Assembly (NCBI RefSeq): GCF_901542335.1
Contig: NZ_LR594036.1
Location: 2,046,001 to 2,110,000, forward strand
DNA: 64,000 bases
DNA from: Streptococcus porcinus
GTDB lineage: Bacteria; Bacillota; Bacilli; Lactobacillales; Streptococcaceae
Reading direction: 5' to 3'
The translations under genes and the position numbers were made by a program. The notes under the pieces were generated by a model. That model searched no databases, was not told the DNA's origin, and worked only from the letters and a program-made list of their open reading frames with translations. Positions 35,101 through 44,023 of the stretch are shown piece by piece; the stretch's first letter is position 1, and every line of letters starts with the position of its first letter.

Positions 35101-37095
35101 CTAATTTTTTCGAGCAATCATTAAATCTTCACTACGCCTAATATGACGCGGTAAACTACCTTCAATAGCCACATCATAAGCATCTTGATTGGTTACGATA
35201 ACAGGTGTTTCAGTTGGATATCCCGCTTCCTTGATAAGATCCATATCAAAGGAGATCAATTTATCCCCAACTTTAACATGATCACCTTGACTAACATGAG
35301 TTGTAAAACCTTTTCCTTCAAGGTTTACAGTATCCATACCAATATGCATCAAGATTTCAACACCTTCAACCGAGAGCAAACCGATGGCATGTTTGGTTGG
35401 GAATAATACTGAAACTTGAGCATCAACCGGAGATACCAGTTCACCTTCGGTGGGTTGAATAAGCACCCCTTGACCCATAACTCCTTGCGCAAACACTGGA
35501 TCAACAGCTTCACTTAAGGGTTTTACTTCACCAGTAAGCGGGCTGGTAAGTGTGACAGTAGCACTTAATTCAGCTACTGCTGAATGTCCAACTGTTTGTA
35601 CTGTTGTAGCTGAACCGGCAAGTGATTCATCTGCCAAACGATCGGCAATAACTTCATCCTCGGTTTTGGTCATAATATTTGATTTACGGAAGAAGACAGT
35701 CAATGCCATTGGTAGTGCAATGGCTACAGCCATACAGATAAAGAATTGGCCCATATATTTCACATTGATTGCCATAAATCCTGGTAATCCGCCGACTCCA
35801 ATTGAGTTAGCCTGAACATTCATTGTTGTACACAGCAGACCCGCGGCACTGGAACCAATCATACCAGCTACAAATGGATAGATATATTTAAGGTTAACCC
35901 CAAATAAAGCTGGCTCAGTAACACCAAGATAAGCTGAAATGGCAGCTGGAAGGGATATTTCTGCTTCACGTTCATTTTTACGGTTCATCAAGTAATAGGC
36001 AAAGACAGCTGAACCTTGAGCGATGTTTGAAAGAGCAATCATCGGCCATAATCCAGTCGTACGAGTTGCAGTATCTGCAATCAACTGAGTATCAATGGCA
36101 TTTGACATATGGTGTAAACCAGTGATAACAAGTGGCGCGTACAAAGCTCCAAAGATAGCACCAAACAACCATTTCACAGGACCAGTTAAACCAGCTAGGA
36201 CAACGAAGGAGATGCCTTTACCAATCGTCCATCCTAAAGGGCCTAAAACTGTGTGAGCTAAAATAATAGCTGGCACTAATGAAAGGAAGGGTACGAAAAT
36301 CATCGAAACAACTTCCGGAATACGCTTACGCCAGAAGATTTCCAAATAGGCAAGTGATAAGCCAGCTAGGAGGGCTGGGATAACCTGTGCCTGGTAACCA
36401 ATTTTGTTAATCGTAAAGAAACCAAAGTCCCAAACCCAATTTTTAGCAATTTCTGAAGCTGGCGTGGTCGCTACCGCATAAGCATTAAGCAATTGTGGTG
36501 ACACTAAACAGATACCCAAGACAATACCAAGGATTTGTGTAGTTCCCATCTTACGGCTAACAGACCAAGTAATACCTACTGGCAAGAAGTGGAAAATCGC
36601 TTCTCCTGGTAACCATAGGAAACCATCAACCCCAGCCCAGAATTTAGAAACTTCTACAACCGTTTTCCCATCAAGGAATCCCCACGGAACACTATCAATT
36701 AAGTTGCGGAAACCTAAAATAAGACCACCAACGATGATAGCTGGAATGATTGGTGTAAAGATTTCAGCTAACATTGTCATCACACGTTGGAAAACATTTT
36801 GGTTACTTTTGGCAGCTGATTTTGCCGCTTCTTTTGAAACACCTTCTACACCTGAAACAGCAGTAAATTCATTGTAAAAAATTGGAACATCATTACCAAT
36901 AATAACTTGGAATTGCCCAGCATTAGTAAATGTTCCTTTAACTGCTGGAATTTTTTCGATTTCTTTAATATTGGCCTTACTGTTATCATTCAAAACAAAA
37001 CGCATACGTGTTGCACAGTGCGTAACTGCCTTGATGTTTTCCTTACCACCAATAGCAGAAAGGAGCGTCTTAGCTTCATTTTCAAATTTTCCCAT
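35101..37095 (-). CDS. treB: Trehalose PTS transporter EIIBCA
   Basis: A 664-residue fused PTS permease. EIIB at 1-85 has the phosphocysteine Cys27 in KAVTHCATRMRF. EIIC at about 105-480 has around ten membrane segments. EIIA (crr type) at about 515-650 has SPLTGEVKPL and the histidine motif EILMHIGMDTVNLEG. The B-C-A fusion means it needs no separate EIIA, unlike E. coli TreB. It imports trehalose as trehalose 6-phosphate for TreC, 64 bases downstream. The promoter region carries a perfect cre site and divergent treR. Confidence 0.95.
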   Translation of the reverse strand: MGKFENEAKTLLSAIGGKENIKAVTHCATRMRFVLNDNSKANIKEIEKIPAVKGTFTNAGQFQVIIGNDVPIFYNEFTAVSGVEGVSKEAAKSAAKSNQNVFQRVMTMLAEIFTPIIPAIIVGGLILGFRNLIDSVPWGFLDGKTVVEVSKFWAGVDGFLWLPGEAIFHFLPVGITWSVSRKMGTTQILGIVLGICLVSPQLLNAYAVATTPASEIAKNWVWDFGFFTINKIGYQAQVIPALLAGLSLAYLEIFWRKRIPEVVSMIFVPFLSLVPAIILAHTVLGPLGWTIGKGISFVVLAGLTGPVKWLFGAIFGALYAPLVITGLHHMSNAIDTQLIADTATRTTGLWPMIALSNIAQGSAVFAYYLMNRKNEREAEISLPAAISAYLGVTEPALFGVNLKYIYPFVAGMIGSSAAGLLCTTMNVQANSIGVGGLPGFMAINVKYMGQFFICMAVAIALPMALTVFFRKSNIMTKTEDEVIADRLADESLAGSATTVQTVGHSAVAELSATVTLTSPLTGEVKPLSEAVDPVFAQGVMGQGVLIQPTEGELVSPVDAQVSVLFPTKHAIGLLSVEGVEILMHIGMDTVNLEGKGFTTHVSQGDHVKVGDKLISFDMDLIKEAGYPTETPVIVTNQDAYDVAIEGSLPRHIRRSEDLMIARKN

Positions 37096-37196
37096 TTGAT
37101 TTCCCCTAGGTCTATTTCCCTTGATTTTCTCTATTTCAAAAAAACCAAAAATTAATTTTTGTAAATTCTTATAAAGAATTTAATCTACGCTTTAAT

Positions 37197-37210
37197 TGTA
37201 ATCGATTCCA
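37197..37210 (-). promoter_or_regulatory. cre (CcpA) site of the treBC operon
   Basis: Minus strand TGGAATCGATTACA matches TGNAANCGNTNNCA at every fixed position. It lies about 105 bases upstream of treB in the treB-treR intergenic region, indicating catabolite repression of trehalose use. Confidence 0.85.
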
Positions 37211-37312
37211 TATTTGTATGCAACTTGTTTGATGAAAAAGTTAGCTAAAATAGTAAAATTATGGTATCTTGTATGTTGAAAAATAGACAAGTTAGAAAGT
37301 TACCCTCTTATT

Positions 37313-38026
37313 ATGAAGAAGTATGAATATATATTTAAAGATTTAGAATCAAAAATATCCAAAGGAATTTATGCTATTGATGATTTTTTACCACCTGAAA
37401 ACGAATTAAGTAAAAAATATAAGGCTAGCCGAGACACTATTCGCAAGGCCCTCGCTCTCTTAGTTAAAGATGGCTTGGTTAAGAAGCAACAAGGTCGAGG
37501 AACTCAAGTTATCAAACACCATCAAATCCTTTTTCCTATTTCAGAGTTAACAAGCTACCAAGAATTGGTTACCTATTTTAATATGGACTCTAAAACCAAT
37601 GTTATTGCTATTGACAAGCTAATTGTGGATAATGATATGTCAAAATTGACAGGTTTCCCTCCTCGTTCCATTATTTGGCGAATTACCCGTCAAAGAGTAG
37701 TTGATGGTATTGCCTCTGTCCTAGATGTTGATTACCTCAGCAAGGATATTGTACCAACTATCAGTCGTGAAGTTGCTGAAAAGTCTCTTTACCAATACTT
37801 AGAGAATGATTTAAACTTAGCTATTGATTTTGCCTTAAAAGAAGTTACCATCGATCAAGTCAATGACAAAGATAAAATTTTACTAGATCTAGGATCAGAC
37901 CGCCACCTTGTTTCTGTTAAATCAAAAGTTTACCTCTCATCTAATGAACAATTTCAATTTACTGAGAGCCGCCATAAGTTAGAAAAATTTAAATTTGTTG
38001 ATTTTGCGAGACGCAAACCAAAATAA
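37313..38026 (+). CDS. treR: GntR-family trehalose operon repressor
   Basis: A 237-residue regulator. An N-terminal GntR winged helix (residues 1-70; LPPENELSKKYKASRDTIRK, GLVKKQQGRGTQVI) is followed by a UTRA ligand-binding domain (residues 90-235). It is divergent from treB. TreR of bacilli responds to trehalose 6-phosphate. I could not find an exact TTGTATATACAA operator; two half-like TTGTATG copies occur at about 37215 and 37269. The ATG has only a weak Shine-Dalgarno. Confidence 0.9.
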   Translation: MKKYEYIFKDLESKISKGIYAIDDFLPPENELSKKYKASRDTIRKALALLVKDGLVKKQQGRGTQVIKHHQILFPISELTSYQELVTYFNMDSKTNVIAIDKLIVDNDMSKLTGFPPRSIIWRITRQRVVDGIASVLDVDYLSKDIVPTISREVAEKSLYQYLENDLNLAIDFALKEVTIDQVNDKDKILLDLGSDRHLVSVKSKVYLSSNEQFQFTESRHKLEKFKFVDFARRKPK

Positions 38027-38034
38027 TAAACACT

Positions 38035-38080
38035 GTATGAGGCTAAGCTAGCTGACAAATCAGTTTTCTTGGCCTCATAC
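38035..38080 (+). terminator. Hairpin after treR
   Basis: Perfect 9-base arms GTATGAGGC / GCCTCATAC with a 28-base loop, but no T run after it. Possibly a weak terminator or mRNA stabiliser. Confidence 0.4.
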
Positions 38081-38188
38081 TCCCTATATATTAATGCCTT
38101 AGTCAGAAAAGCCACCTTTTATGTTGATATAATTGGTTTTTCCCTTTTAAAATAGGAGACAGATGAGTCCCAATTAAAAGTTTTTGGT

Positions 38189-38474
38189 ATGACTGATAAA
38201 ATGACTATCCCAACAGCATCATGGATTACACTAGGAGATTATCATCATCACTTGGCTTTCAACCACTGGAGAGAGTCTAAGCCTAGAGTCCAAGAATCTA
38301 CCAGTCCTGGGTTGAACTTCTTAACAATTACGTTTGAAGCCCAACTCACCTTCGAAGACAGCTATCAAAAAGCGCAACTCCAAGGTATGTGAAAGCAGCC
38401 TCAAAAACCAAGAACTCCTTTACTTCCATGGGGATTCCTACGGTAACATTAGCAACGGAATACTTAAGCTATAA
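38189..38474 (+). pseudogene. Truncated VOC-family dioxygenase (CatE-like C-terminal remnant)
   Basis: Reading from 38189, TASWITLGDYHHHLAFNHW fits the GxYHHHxxxNxW block of CatE-type glyoxalase-fold dioxygenases, followed by SPGLNFLTITFEAQL. After a frame change near 38390-38410, ELLYFHGDSYGNISNGI resembles the terminal DPxGN strand. The N-terminal half is missing and the frame is broken, so this is a dead fragment. It is the second VOC relic in the window. Confidence 0.65.
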
Positions 38475-38526
38475 AAGTTTTGACCTTTTCTTGACAGAAA
38501 GGCTTTTTCTTTACTACAATAACTAT

Positions 38527-39258
38527 ATGTTAACTTTTCTAATCCCAACAGCTAAAGAAATGAAAATTCCCAAGCAGAGTTTTCCTCCTAATATTCCAGA
38601 AAATAGCCAAGCTATCATAGATCAATTAGCCTCCTTATCATTCAAAGAACTGGCTTTGGCTTATAAATTAAAGGAAACTGCATGCCAAAAAGAGTTTGAT
38701 AGAATTCAGTCCATCAAAAAAGGACAAGCTCCAACTTATCCTGCATATCAGCTCTTTAATGGCCTCATGTATCGTCACCTGGACCGGGAACATTTATCTC
38801 AACAAGAGACAAACTATCTCCTCACGCATACTTTTATAACATCATCTCTATATGGTGTTATTCCAATGGATTTTCCCATCGCCGAACATCGCCTAGATTT
38901 TCAAACAAAACTTAAAATCAATGGAAAATCCTTAAAGCATTACTGGCGTGATGATTATGACTATTTCGTGAATGACAGGGAAATCATTATTTCACTTTTA
39001 TCTAGTGAATTTGAAGAAGTTTTCAGCAAAGATAATAACAACTTGTGGATAAGTCTCTTGTTTTTAGAAGAAAAAGCCGGGAGCCTAAGAAGTCATTCAA
39101 CCATCTCTAAAAAGGGTCGCGGAGACTTTCTTAAAGCTTGTGCTCAGTACAATTGTCAAGACATTCAAGATCTTAGAAACCTTGATTTTAAAGGATTCAC
39201 CTTCAGTGAAGAGCAATCAAATTGCCATAAACTTGTCTATATCAAAAAAGAGGCCTAG
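38527..39258 (+). CDS. yaaA: YaaA (UPF0246) peroxide-stress family protein
   Basis: A 243-residue protein starting MLTFLIPTAKEMKIPKQSF, the standard N-terminus of the YaaA/DUF328 family. Other family blocks are AYQLFNGLMYRHLD and the late YWRDDYDYF. E. coli YaaA lowers intracellular iron during peroxide stress and has a DNA-binding fold. I chose the ATG at 38527; an open frame extending to 38389 runs through the VOC relic and does not match the family. The Shine-Dalgarno is weak, so expression may be low. Confidence 0.88.
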   Translation: MLTFLIPTAKEMKIPKQSFPPNIPENSQAIIDQLASLSFKELALAYKLKETACQKEFDRIQSIKKGQAPTYPAYQLFNGLMYRHLDREHLSQQETNYLLTHTFITSSLYGVIPMDFPIAEHRLDFQTKLKINGKSLKHYWRDDYDYFVNDREIIISLLSSEFEEVFSKDNNNLWISLLFLEEKAGSLRSHSTISKKGRGDFLKACAQYNCQDIQDLRNLDFKGFTFSEEQSNCHKLVYIKKEA

Positions 39259-39268
39259 GCCTCTTTTT
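39245..39268. terminator. Bidirectional terminator at the end of yaaA
   Basis: Eleven-base arms AAAAAGAGGCC / GGCCTCTTTTT with a 2-base centre, overlapping the yaaA stop codon. Palindromic with T tracts on both strands. Confidence 0.7.
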
Positions 39269-39344
39269 GATGTTTATCCCCATGCCTGGATTTTATTCAC
39301 AGGTTGTGGATAAGTGTGAGGATAAATCCTACTTATTTAGACTT

Positions 39345-39377
39345 AGAGCTATTTTTAATTATCTTAAAAATAGCTCT
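39345..39377 (-). terminator. Terminator of the nrdD-nrdG operon
   Basis: A perfect 14-base stem AGAGCTATTTTTAA / TTAAAAATAGCTCT with a 5-base loop, just past the nrdG stop. Confidence 0.8.
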
Positions 39378-39379
39378 TC

Positions 39380-39994
39380 TTAGATAAGTTTATCTCGACT
39401 GACCTGCTCGAAGGTTTGGGCACCATCATTTAGTTTTGACCAAATCACCACACAATTACGTTTCAAAGATTCTTGGACATCTATGATTCTTTGATTTGAG
39501 GATCCTCGAAACTGCAACATGAGATTTTTTTTAGTGATGTCGAAGCGACCATCCACCAAAATATCAATTAAGGACAGTAGCTCTAACTTATCGGGTGTTT
39601 CTTCCATCATTTCCTCCCAAGTATAACCAGTCCATGACCAAATATCTTTTTTGGGCAGTTCTTTTCGAATCCGTTTAATGAGTGGCAACAGTATGCCAGT
39701 GTTTAAAAAGGGTTCCCCACCTAAAAGTGTCAAACCTTGTACATAGGGTTGAGCTAAATCAGTCATAATTTGCTCTTCTAGCTCCTTGGTATATGGCATT
39801 CCAGCATTAAACGACCAAGTTGCAGCATTATAACAGCCTTTACAGTGAAACATACAACCTGATACATAGAGAGAATTACGCACGCCCTCTCCATCAACAA
39901 AATTGAATGCTTTATAATCGATAATGCGCCCCTTACTGAGTTCGTGTGATTGCCACTCCTTTGGTTTTGGATTATTCCAGCATTTCTCTGACAT
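39380..39994 (-). CDS. nrdG: Anaerobic ribonucleotide reductase activating protein
   Basis: A 204-residue radical SAM enzyme that creates the glycyl radical on NrdD. The cluster motif CMFHCKGCYN (CxxxCxxC) and the SAM-binding LLGGEPFLN are intact. It is the last gene of the nrdD operon, six bases after the GNAT gene. It functions under oxygen limitation. Confidence 0.95.
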   Translation of the reverse strand: MSEKCWNNPKPKEWQSHELSKGRIIDYKAFNFVDGEGVRNSLYVSGCMFHCKGCYNAATWSFNAGMPYTKELEEQIMTDLAQPYVQGLTLLGGEPFLNTGILLPLIKRIRKELPKKDIWSWTGYTWEEMMEETPDKLELLSLIDILVDGRFDITKKNLMLQFRGSSNQRIIDVQESLKRNCVVIWSKLNDGAQTFEQVSRDKLI

Positions 39995-40000
39995 CTGCTT

Positions 40001-40507
40001 TTACCTCTGTTTTATCCAATAACGTTCTGTCTCCCCCTGAACATCTTCTAAAAGACCACCATTTGCCAAAATTACCGACCTACTAGCGCTATTATTAACC
40101 TTGCAAGTAACAAGGATAGCGTCTATATTCTTCCCATGTGCAATGGTAATGGCTTTACGCAACATCTCCTTAGCAAAACCTTTGTTTCTCTGACTAGGTC
40201 GAACAGAATAGCCAATATGTCCTCCTGAGGCTCGCAAAGCATCTGTCAATCTTAGTCGTAAACTCAAGAAGCCAATAGCTTTCTTTGTTACTTGGTCAAA
40301 GGCTACAAATTGGATGGATGGGGCAAAGTGACTTGGAATCCCAATTCCTTGCTCAATTCTTTCATTATTTTCAAGCCAATTGTCATAGTTAAACTCTTGA
40401 GGGTTCCAAAAACCTCCATCATGCGGTGAGTCGAAATCATCGAATTCTCGCATCATCTCTACTATCGTTTCCTTATCTTCATAAGTTGGACGTCGTAATT
40501 CCATCAA
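40001..40507 (-). CDS. GNAT-family N-acetyltransferase
   Basis: A 168-residue acetyltransferase. The acetyl-CoA loop is visible as VRPSQRNKGFAKEML near residue 115, followed by CKVNNSASRSVILANGG, which is typical of motif B in RimJ/RimL-like GNATs. Substrate unknown. It lies seven bases downstream of the oxidoreductase and six upstream of nrdG. The position within the nrd operon is conserved in related streptococci as far as I recall, but no functional link to nucleotide reduction is evident. Confidence 0.85.
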   Translation of the reverse strand: MMELRRPTYEDKETIVEMMREFDDFDSPHDGGFWNPQEFNYDNWLENNERIEQGIGIPSHFAPSIQFVAFDQVTKKAIGFLSLRLRLTDALRASGGHIGYSVRPSQRNKGFAKEMLRKAITIAHGKNIDAILVTCKVNNSASRSVILANGGLLEDVQGETERYWIKQR

Positions 40508-40514
40508 ACTCCTC

Positions 40515-41447
40515 CTAATGTGGCAGGTTTAGGTCTAAAATACCACTTGTCTCCTCTGAACTTACAATTTGCTGGCAAATCCAATGGCTCATCAAAGTCA
40601 GTTCATTGTTGACAGGGTTGACACCATTTTTAATTGCATCTATGAAAGCATTAATAATCGACTCGAAGCCGCGTTTGTATAAGGTAGTATCCCAAGCTGA
40701 AAAACTAATTTGTTCCTGATGATTTCCCTTGAAAACTGTTAATTGATCTAGGTTTTCAAGATGCATTGTCTTCTCAGGTCCCTGAACTTCCATCACTTCT
40801 CGACGACACCCCGACTGAAGGTTCATCGTAGCTATAATCACTGTGTTCTTAGTCTCTATATTTACAACTACTTGACAAACTTTTTCTCCCTCTAACTGAT
40901 AAGAAAAAGAGCCAGTTTCAGGCTTTTCCTCTGTTAAAAACAAGGCTGTATCAAGAGGGTGGATAAAAAAATCAAACACTTTAAAAATTAATTCTCCAGG
41001 TTTGTTGCTATCATCTTTCTCGACTAAAACTTTACGCTTAGTTGACATAGTTGACAACTCCTTTACACCAGGAGCGAAACGCCGGTTAAATCCTGCCATT
41101 AGAAAGGTTCGGTTAGCCTCTGCCAGAGCATAAAGCTCCGCTACTTCCTGATATGATTCAGATAAGGGTTTGTCCATATAGACAGCGATTCCTTTTTCTA
41201 AGAATAATGCGGCTATTTGGAAATGTACTTTTGTCGCAACGTGAATAAAAACACCGTCTAGAGCTACATTAACCAAGTCTTTATAGTCATTGTAAACTAC
41301 TGAATGTGGAAAAAGAGCATCCACATCTCTTAGAGTAGCCTGCTGGCGTGTTGATATATGCCACTCAATACCACCTAGCTGGCGCATATAAGGGAGATAA
41401 GCCTTTTGGGCAATCTTCCCTAAACCAATAATGCCAAGTTTTAACAT
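40515..41447 (-). CDS. Gfo/Idh/MocA family oxidoreductase
   Basis: A 310-residue NAD(P)-dependent dehydrogenase. The N-terminal Rossmann motif GIIGLGKIAQKAYLPYM and the DKPLSESYQEV block (an EKP-type catalytic lysine, here DKP) are family hallmarks. Substrates in this family are mostly sugars, inositols and similar compounds; this one cannot be assigned. It is inside the nrdD-nrdG operon, 21 bases after the small gene. Confidence 0.85.
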   Translation of the reverse strand: MLKLGIIGLGKIAQKAYLPYMRQLGGIEWHISTRQQATLRDVDALFPHSVVYNDYKDLVNVALDGVFIHVATKVHFQIAALFLEKGIAVYMDKPLSESYQEVAELYALAEANRTFLMAGFNRRFAPGVKELSTMSTKRKVLVEKDDSNKPGELIFKVFDFFIHPLDTALFLTEEKPETGSFSYQLEGEKVCQVVVNIETKNTVIIATMNLQSGCRREVMEVQGPEKTMHLENLDQLTVFKGNHQEQISFSAWDTTLYKRGFESIINAFIDAIKNGVNPVNNELTLMSHWICQQIVSSEETSGILDLNLPH

Positions 41448-41468
41448 TAACTCCTACTTTCTAGCCGC

Positions 41469-41618
41469 TTATTTTTGAGATTGCTTTTTAGCTTTCTCTA
41501 GAAATTGAGCTTTTAAATCTTTGACCTTATCTTTTTTGCGTCCATTCTGTTGTAACTGTTTTTCGTGGAATCTTTCTACTTGCTGCATTCCTTTATAATC
41601 TAATTGATACTTTCCCAT
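41469..41618 (-). CDS. Small basic protein between nrdD and the oxidoreductase gene
   Basis: A 49-residue protein (MGKYQLDYKGMQQVERFHEK..., ending KKQSQK), Lys/Gln-rich and probably helical. The start was read directly on the minus strand: ATG at 41616-41618, GAAAG upstream. The position downstream of nrdD and before nrdG is typical of a small conserved streptococcal gene. Function unknown. Confidence 0.7.
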   Translation of the reverse strand: MGKYQLDYKGMQQVERFHEKQLQQNGRKKDKVKDLKAQFLEKAKKQSQK

Positions 41619-41726
41619 TGTCTACTCACTTTCTTTGCTGATACTATTAGTTAAATAAAAGATTGCCTACCCTAAGCAACCTTTTAAGCATAACATCATT
41701 TTTTTAAATTGCTAGTCTCATTATTT

Positions 41727-43922
41727 TTATACACCTGGATACTTAATAGTTGATCCATTCATATGCTTCACCCGTGCTGATATTTCTTTATGACGACCCT
41801 TAACCATTGGGCGAGCTTGAGGGTTGCCTAAATAACCACAAGTACGTTTGACAACATCGACTGTCTTAGGATCATTATTGCCACAATTAGGACAAGCAAA
41901 GCCACGTTCAGTTGGTGTAAAGTCTCCTTCAAACTGACATTGATAACATTTATCAATAGGGGTATTGGTCCCTAGATAACCAACACGATCATACGCATAA
42001 TCCCAAACAGCTTCTAAAGCTTTAGGATTTTGTTGCAATACTGGGTACTCACAGTAATGAATGAACCCCCCAGATGCTCCGGCTTCTGGATAGACCTTCT
42101 CAAAGTCTAACTTTTCAAAAGGTGTTGGATTTTTACGCACATCATAGTGGAATGAATTCGTATAATATTCTTTATCTGTAATATTTTCAAGTATTCCAAA
42201 TTTTTCAATATCTAAGCGGCAAAAGCGATCTGTCAGGCTTTCTGATGGTGTAGAATAAACAGAGAAATGGTAGCCATAGCTATTTGACCACTCTTCACAA
42301 GCTGATTTCATAACTTTAATGATAGCTACAGTAAAATCTTTTGCTTCTGAATTATCTTCCCAGTCCCCACCATAGAAAACAGATGCTACTTCATAAAGAC
42401 CAATATAGCCTAAGGATACCGTTGCGCGACGGTTTTTGAAAAGTTCATCAACACTATCAGTCTTATTTAGACGTTTGCCAAAAGCACCATATTGATAAAG
42501 GATTGGTGCATTTGCAGGGGTTGCTTCCTTAACTCGCTCAACACGATAGACCAAGGCATCTTTACCAATAGTGAGCCTTTCTTTAAAAAGTTCCCAGAAT
42601 TTTTCCATATCACCATTTGATTCTAGGGCAATCCGTGGTAAATTCAAAGTCACAACACCCAAATTCATACGTCCAGATGTAACATCTTGTCCCTGCTCAT
42701 CTTTCCATCCTTGAAGGAAGGAACGACAACCCATAGGTGCTTTAAATGATCCTGTCAAGTCAATAATTTTGTCATAAGATAGCATATCAGGATACATGCG
42801 TTTTGTAGCACATTCTAAGGCTAGTTGCTTGATATCGTAATTAGGAGAATCTTCTTCTAGATTTAAGCCACGTTTTAAGGTGAAAATTAGTTTTGGGAAA
42901 ATCGCTGTTCGATGCTCACTCCCTAAACCTTTAATACGTATCTCTAGAATGGCTTTCTGAATCTCTCGCTCAAACCAAGATTCTCCTAAACCAAAACCTA
43001 ACGATGTAAATGGTGTTTGACCATTAGAAGTAAAGAGAGTGTTAATCTCATATTCCAAAGACTGCATTGCATCATAGATATCTTTTTTAGTTTTTTCAAA
43101 CGCATATTCTTCACGCTTTTCCGCAACTACCCATTTTTCAGCATCAGCCATGTGTTTCTTGTAATTCAACTCAGCATATGGAGCTAAAAACTCATCAATA
43201 CGATCTGCTGTACATCCCCCGTACTGACTTGAAGCAACGTTAGCAATGATTTGAGAGATTTGAGCCGTTGCAGTTTGGATAGATTTTGGACTCTCCACTT
43301 CGGCATTACCGATTTTGAATCCTTTAGCTAACATCCCTTGAAAATCAATTAAACAGCAATTTGTCATCGGAGTGTAAGGACTATAGTCCAAATCATGATA
43401 ATGAATGTCTCCTTTTTGATGAGCGTTTGCAACATGGGGAGGTAACATTTTAAGACCAATAGACTTACCCACTATACCAGCTGTTAAATCTCTTTGCGTA
43501 TTAAAAACATCACTATCTTTGTTAGCATTTTCGTTAACCACCGATTGGTCTTTTTGTAACAGTTTATCAATGGTAAAATTAATATCAGTTGCTTGAGAAC
43601 GAGCAAAATCACGCTGTGTTCTATAATTAATGTATTCTTTTGCTATAGCATATTCATTTGCTGATAATAATTCATGCTCCACAATATTTTGAATTTCATA
43701 AATTTTAACATTCTTAGGGAAACGATCTCTAATTTCAGCTACAACACGTTCTGAAATAGCCTCTAACTTTGCTTCAACCAAGGGGGACATTGGGGTTACT
43801 TCCATACTAGCCTTTAACAAAGCACTATAGATTTTAGTTGTGTCAAAAGACACTAAACGACCATCACGTTTTATCACTTTTATATCCGGTTGAACAACTA
43901 ATGTTTCTTTTTCATGTGTCAT
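41727..43922 (-). CDS. nrdD: Anaerobic (class III) ribonucleoside-triphosphate reductase
   Basis: A 731-residue glycyl-radical enzyme making dNTPs without oxygen. An N-terminal ATP-cone (residues 15-105; VIKRDGRLVSFDTTKIYSAL) gives allosteric control. The C-terminal zinc site has two CxxC pairs (CYQCQFEG, CPNCGNN) and the glycyl-radical loop reads RTCGYLGNPQARP. First gene of a five-gene operon ending with its activase nrdG. The promoter lies against a large inverted repeat with NrdR-box-like arms. Confidence 0.97.
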   Translation of the reverse strand: MTHEKETLVVQPDIKVIKRDGRLVSFDTTKIYSALLKASMEVTPMSPLVEAKLEAISERVVAEIRDRFPKNVKIYEIQNIVEHELLSANEYAIAKEYINYRTQRDFARSQATDINFTIDKLLQKDQSVVNENANKDSDVFNTQRDLTAGIVGKSIGLKMLPPHVANAHQKGDIHYHDLDYSPYTPMTNCCLIDFQGMLAKGFKIGNAEVESPKSIQTATAQISQIIANVASSQYGGCTADRIDEFLAPYAELNYKKHMADAEKWVVAEKREEYAFEKTKKDIYDAMQSLEYEINTLFTSNGQTPFTSLGFGLGESWFEREIQKAILEIRIKGLGSEHRTAIFPKLIFTLKRGLNLEEDSPNYDIKQLALECATKRMYPDMLSYDKIIDLTGSFKAPMGCRSFLQGWKDEQGQDVTSGRMNLGVVTLNLPRIALESNGDMEKFWELFKERLTIGKDALVYRVERVKEATPANAPILYQYGAFGKRLNKTDSVDELFKNRRATVSLGYIGLYEVASVFYGGDWEDNSEAKDFTVAIIKVMKSACEEWSNSYGYHFSVYSTPSESLTDRFCRLDIEKFGILENITDKEYYTNSFHYDVRKNPTPFEKLDFEKVYPEAGASGGFIHYCEYPVLQQNPKALEAVWDYAYDRVGYLGTNTPIDKCYQCQFEGDFTPTERGFACPNCGNNDPKTVDVVKRTCGYLGNPQARPMVKGRHKEISARVKHMNGSTIKYPGV

Positions 43923-43947
43923 CTTGTCATTTCTCCTTACTTGGACT

Positions 43948-43975
43948 ATTATATCACTCCATTCAAAAAAATCAA
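43948..43975 (-). promoter_or_regulatory. nrdD promoter
   Basis: Minus strand TTGATT (43970-43975), 16 bases, TATAAT (43948-43953), followed by AAGGAG before the nrdD ATG. The -35 lies within the near arm of the inverted repeat. Confidence 0.75.
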
Positions 43976-44019
43976 TATGTTGTGTTAATAAATTTTTAAT
44001 AACACAACATATTGATTTT
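43968..44019. repeat. 20-bp perfect inverted repeat: terminator and candidate tandem NrdR boxes
   Basis: Arms 43968-43987 and 44000-44019 are perfect complements with a 12-base loop. On the minus strand it ends in TTTTTTT, so it can terminate the upstream membrane-protein gene. Each arm contains ACACAACATATTGAT, which fits the NrdR box (ACACWATATWTWGTGT) at about 13 of 16 positions. Two boxes upstream of a nrd promoter is the usual NrdR arrangement. Confidence 0.7.
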
Positions 44020-44023
44020 CAAC

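Noticed and set aside
37211..37285. TreR operator upstream of treR/treB
   Set aside because: Two TTGTATG half-sites are present but neither forms the TTGTATATACAA-type palindrome.
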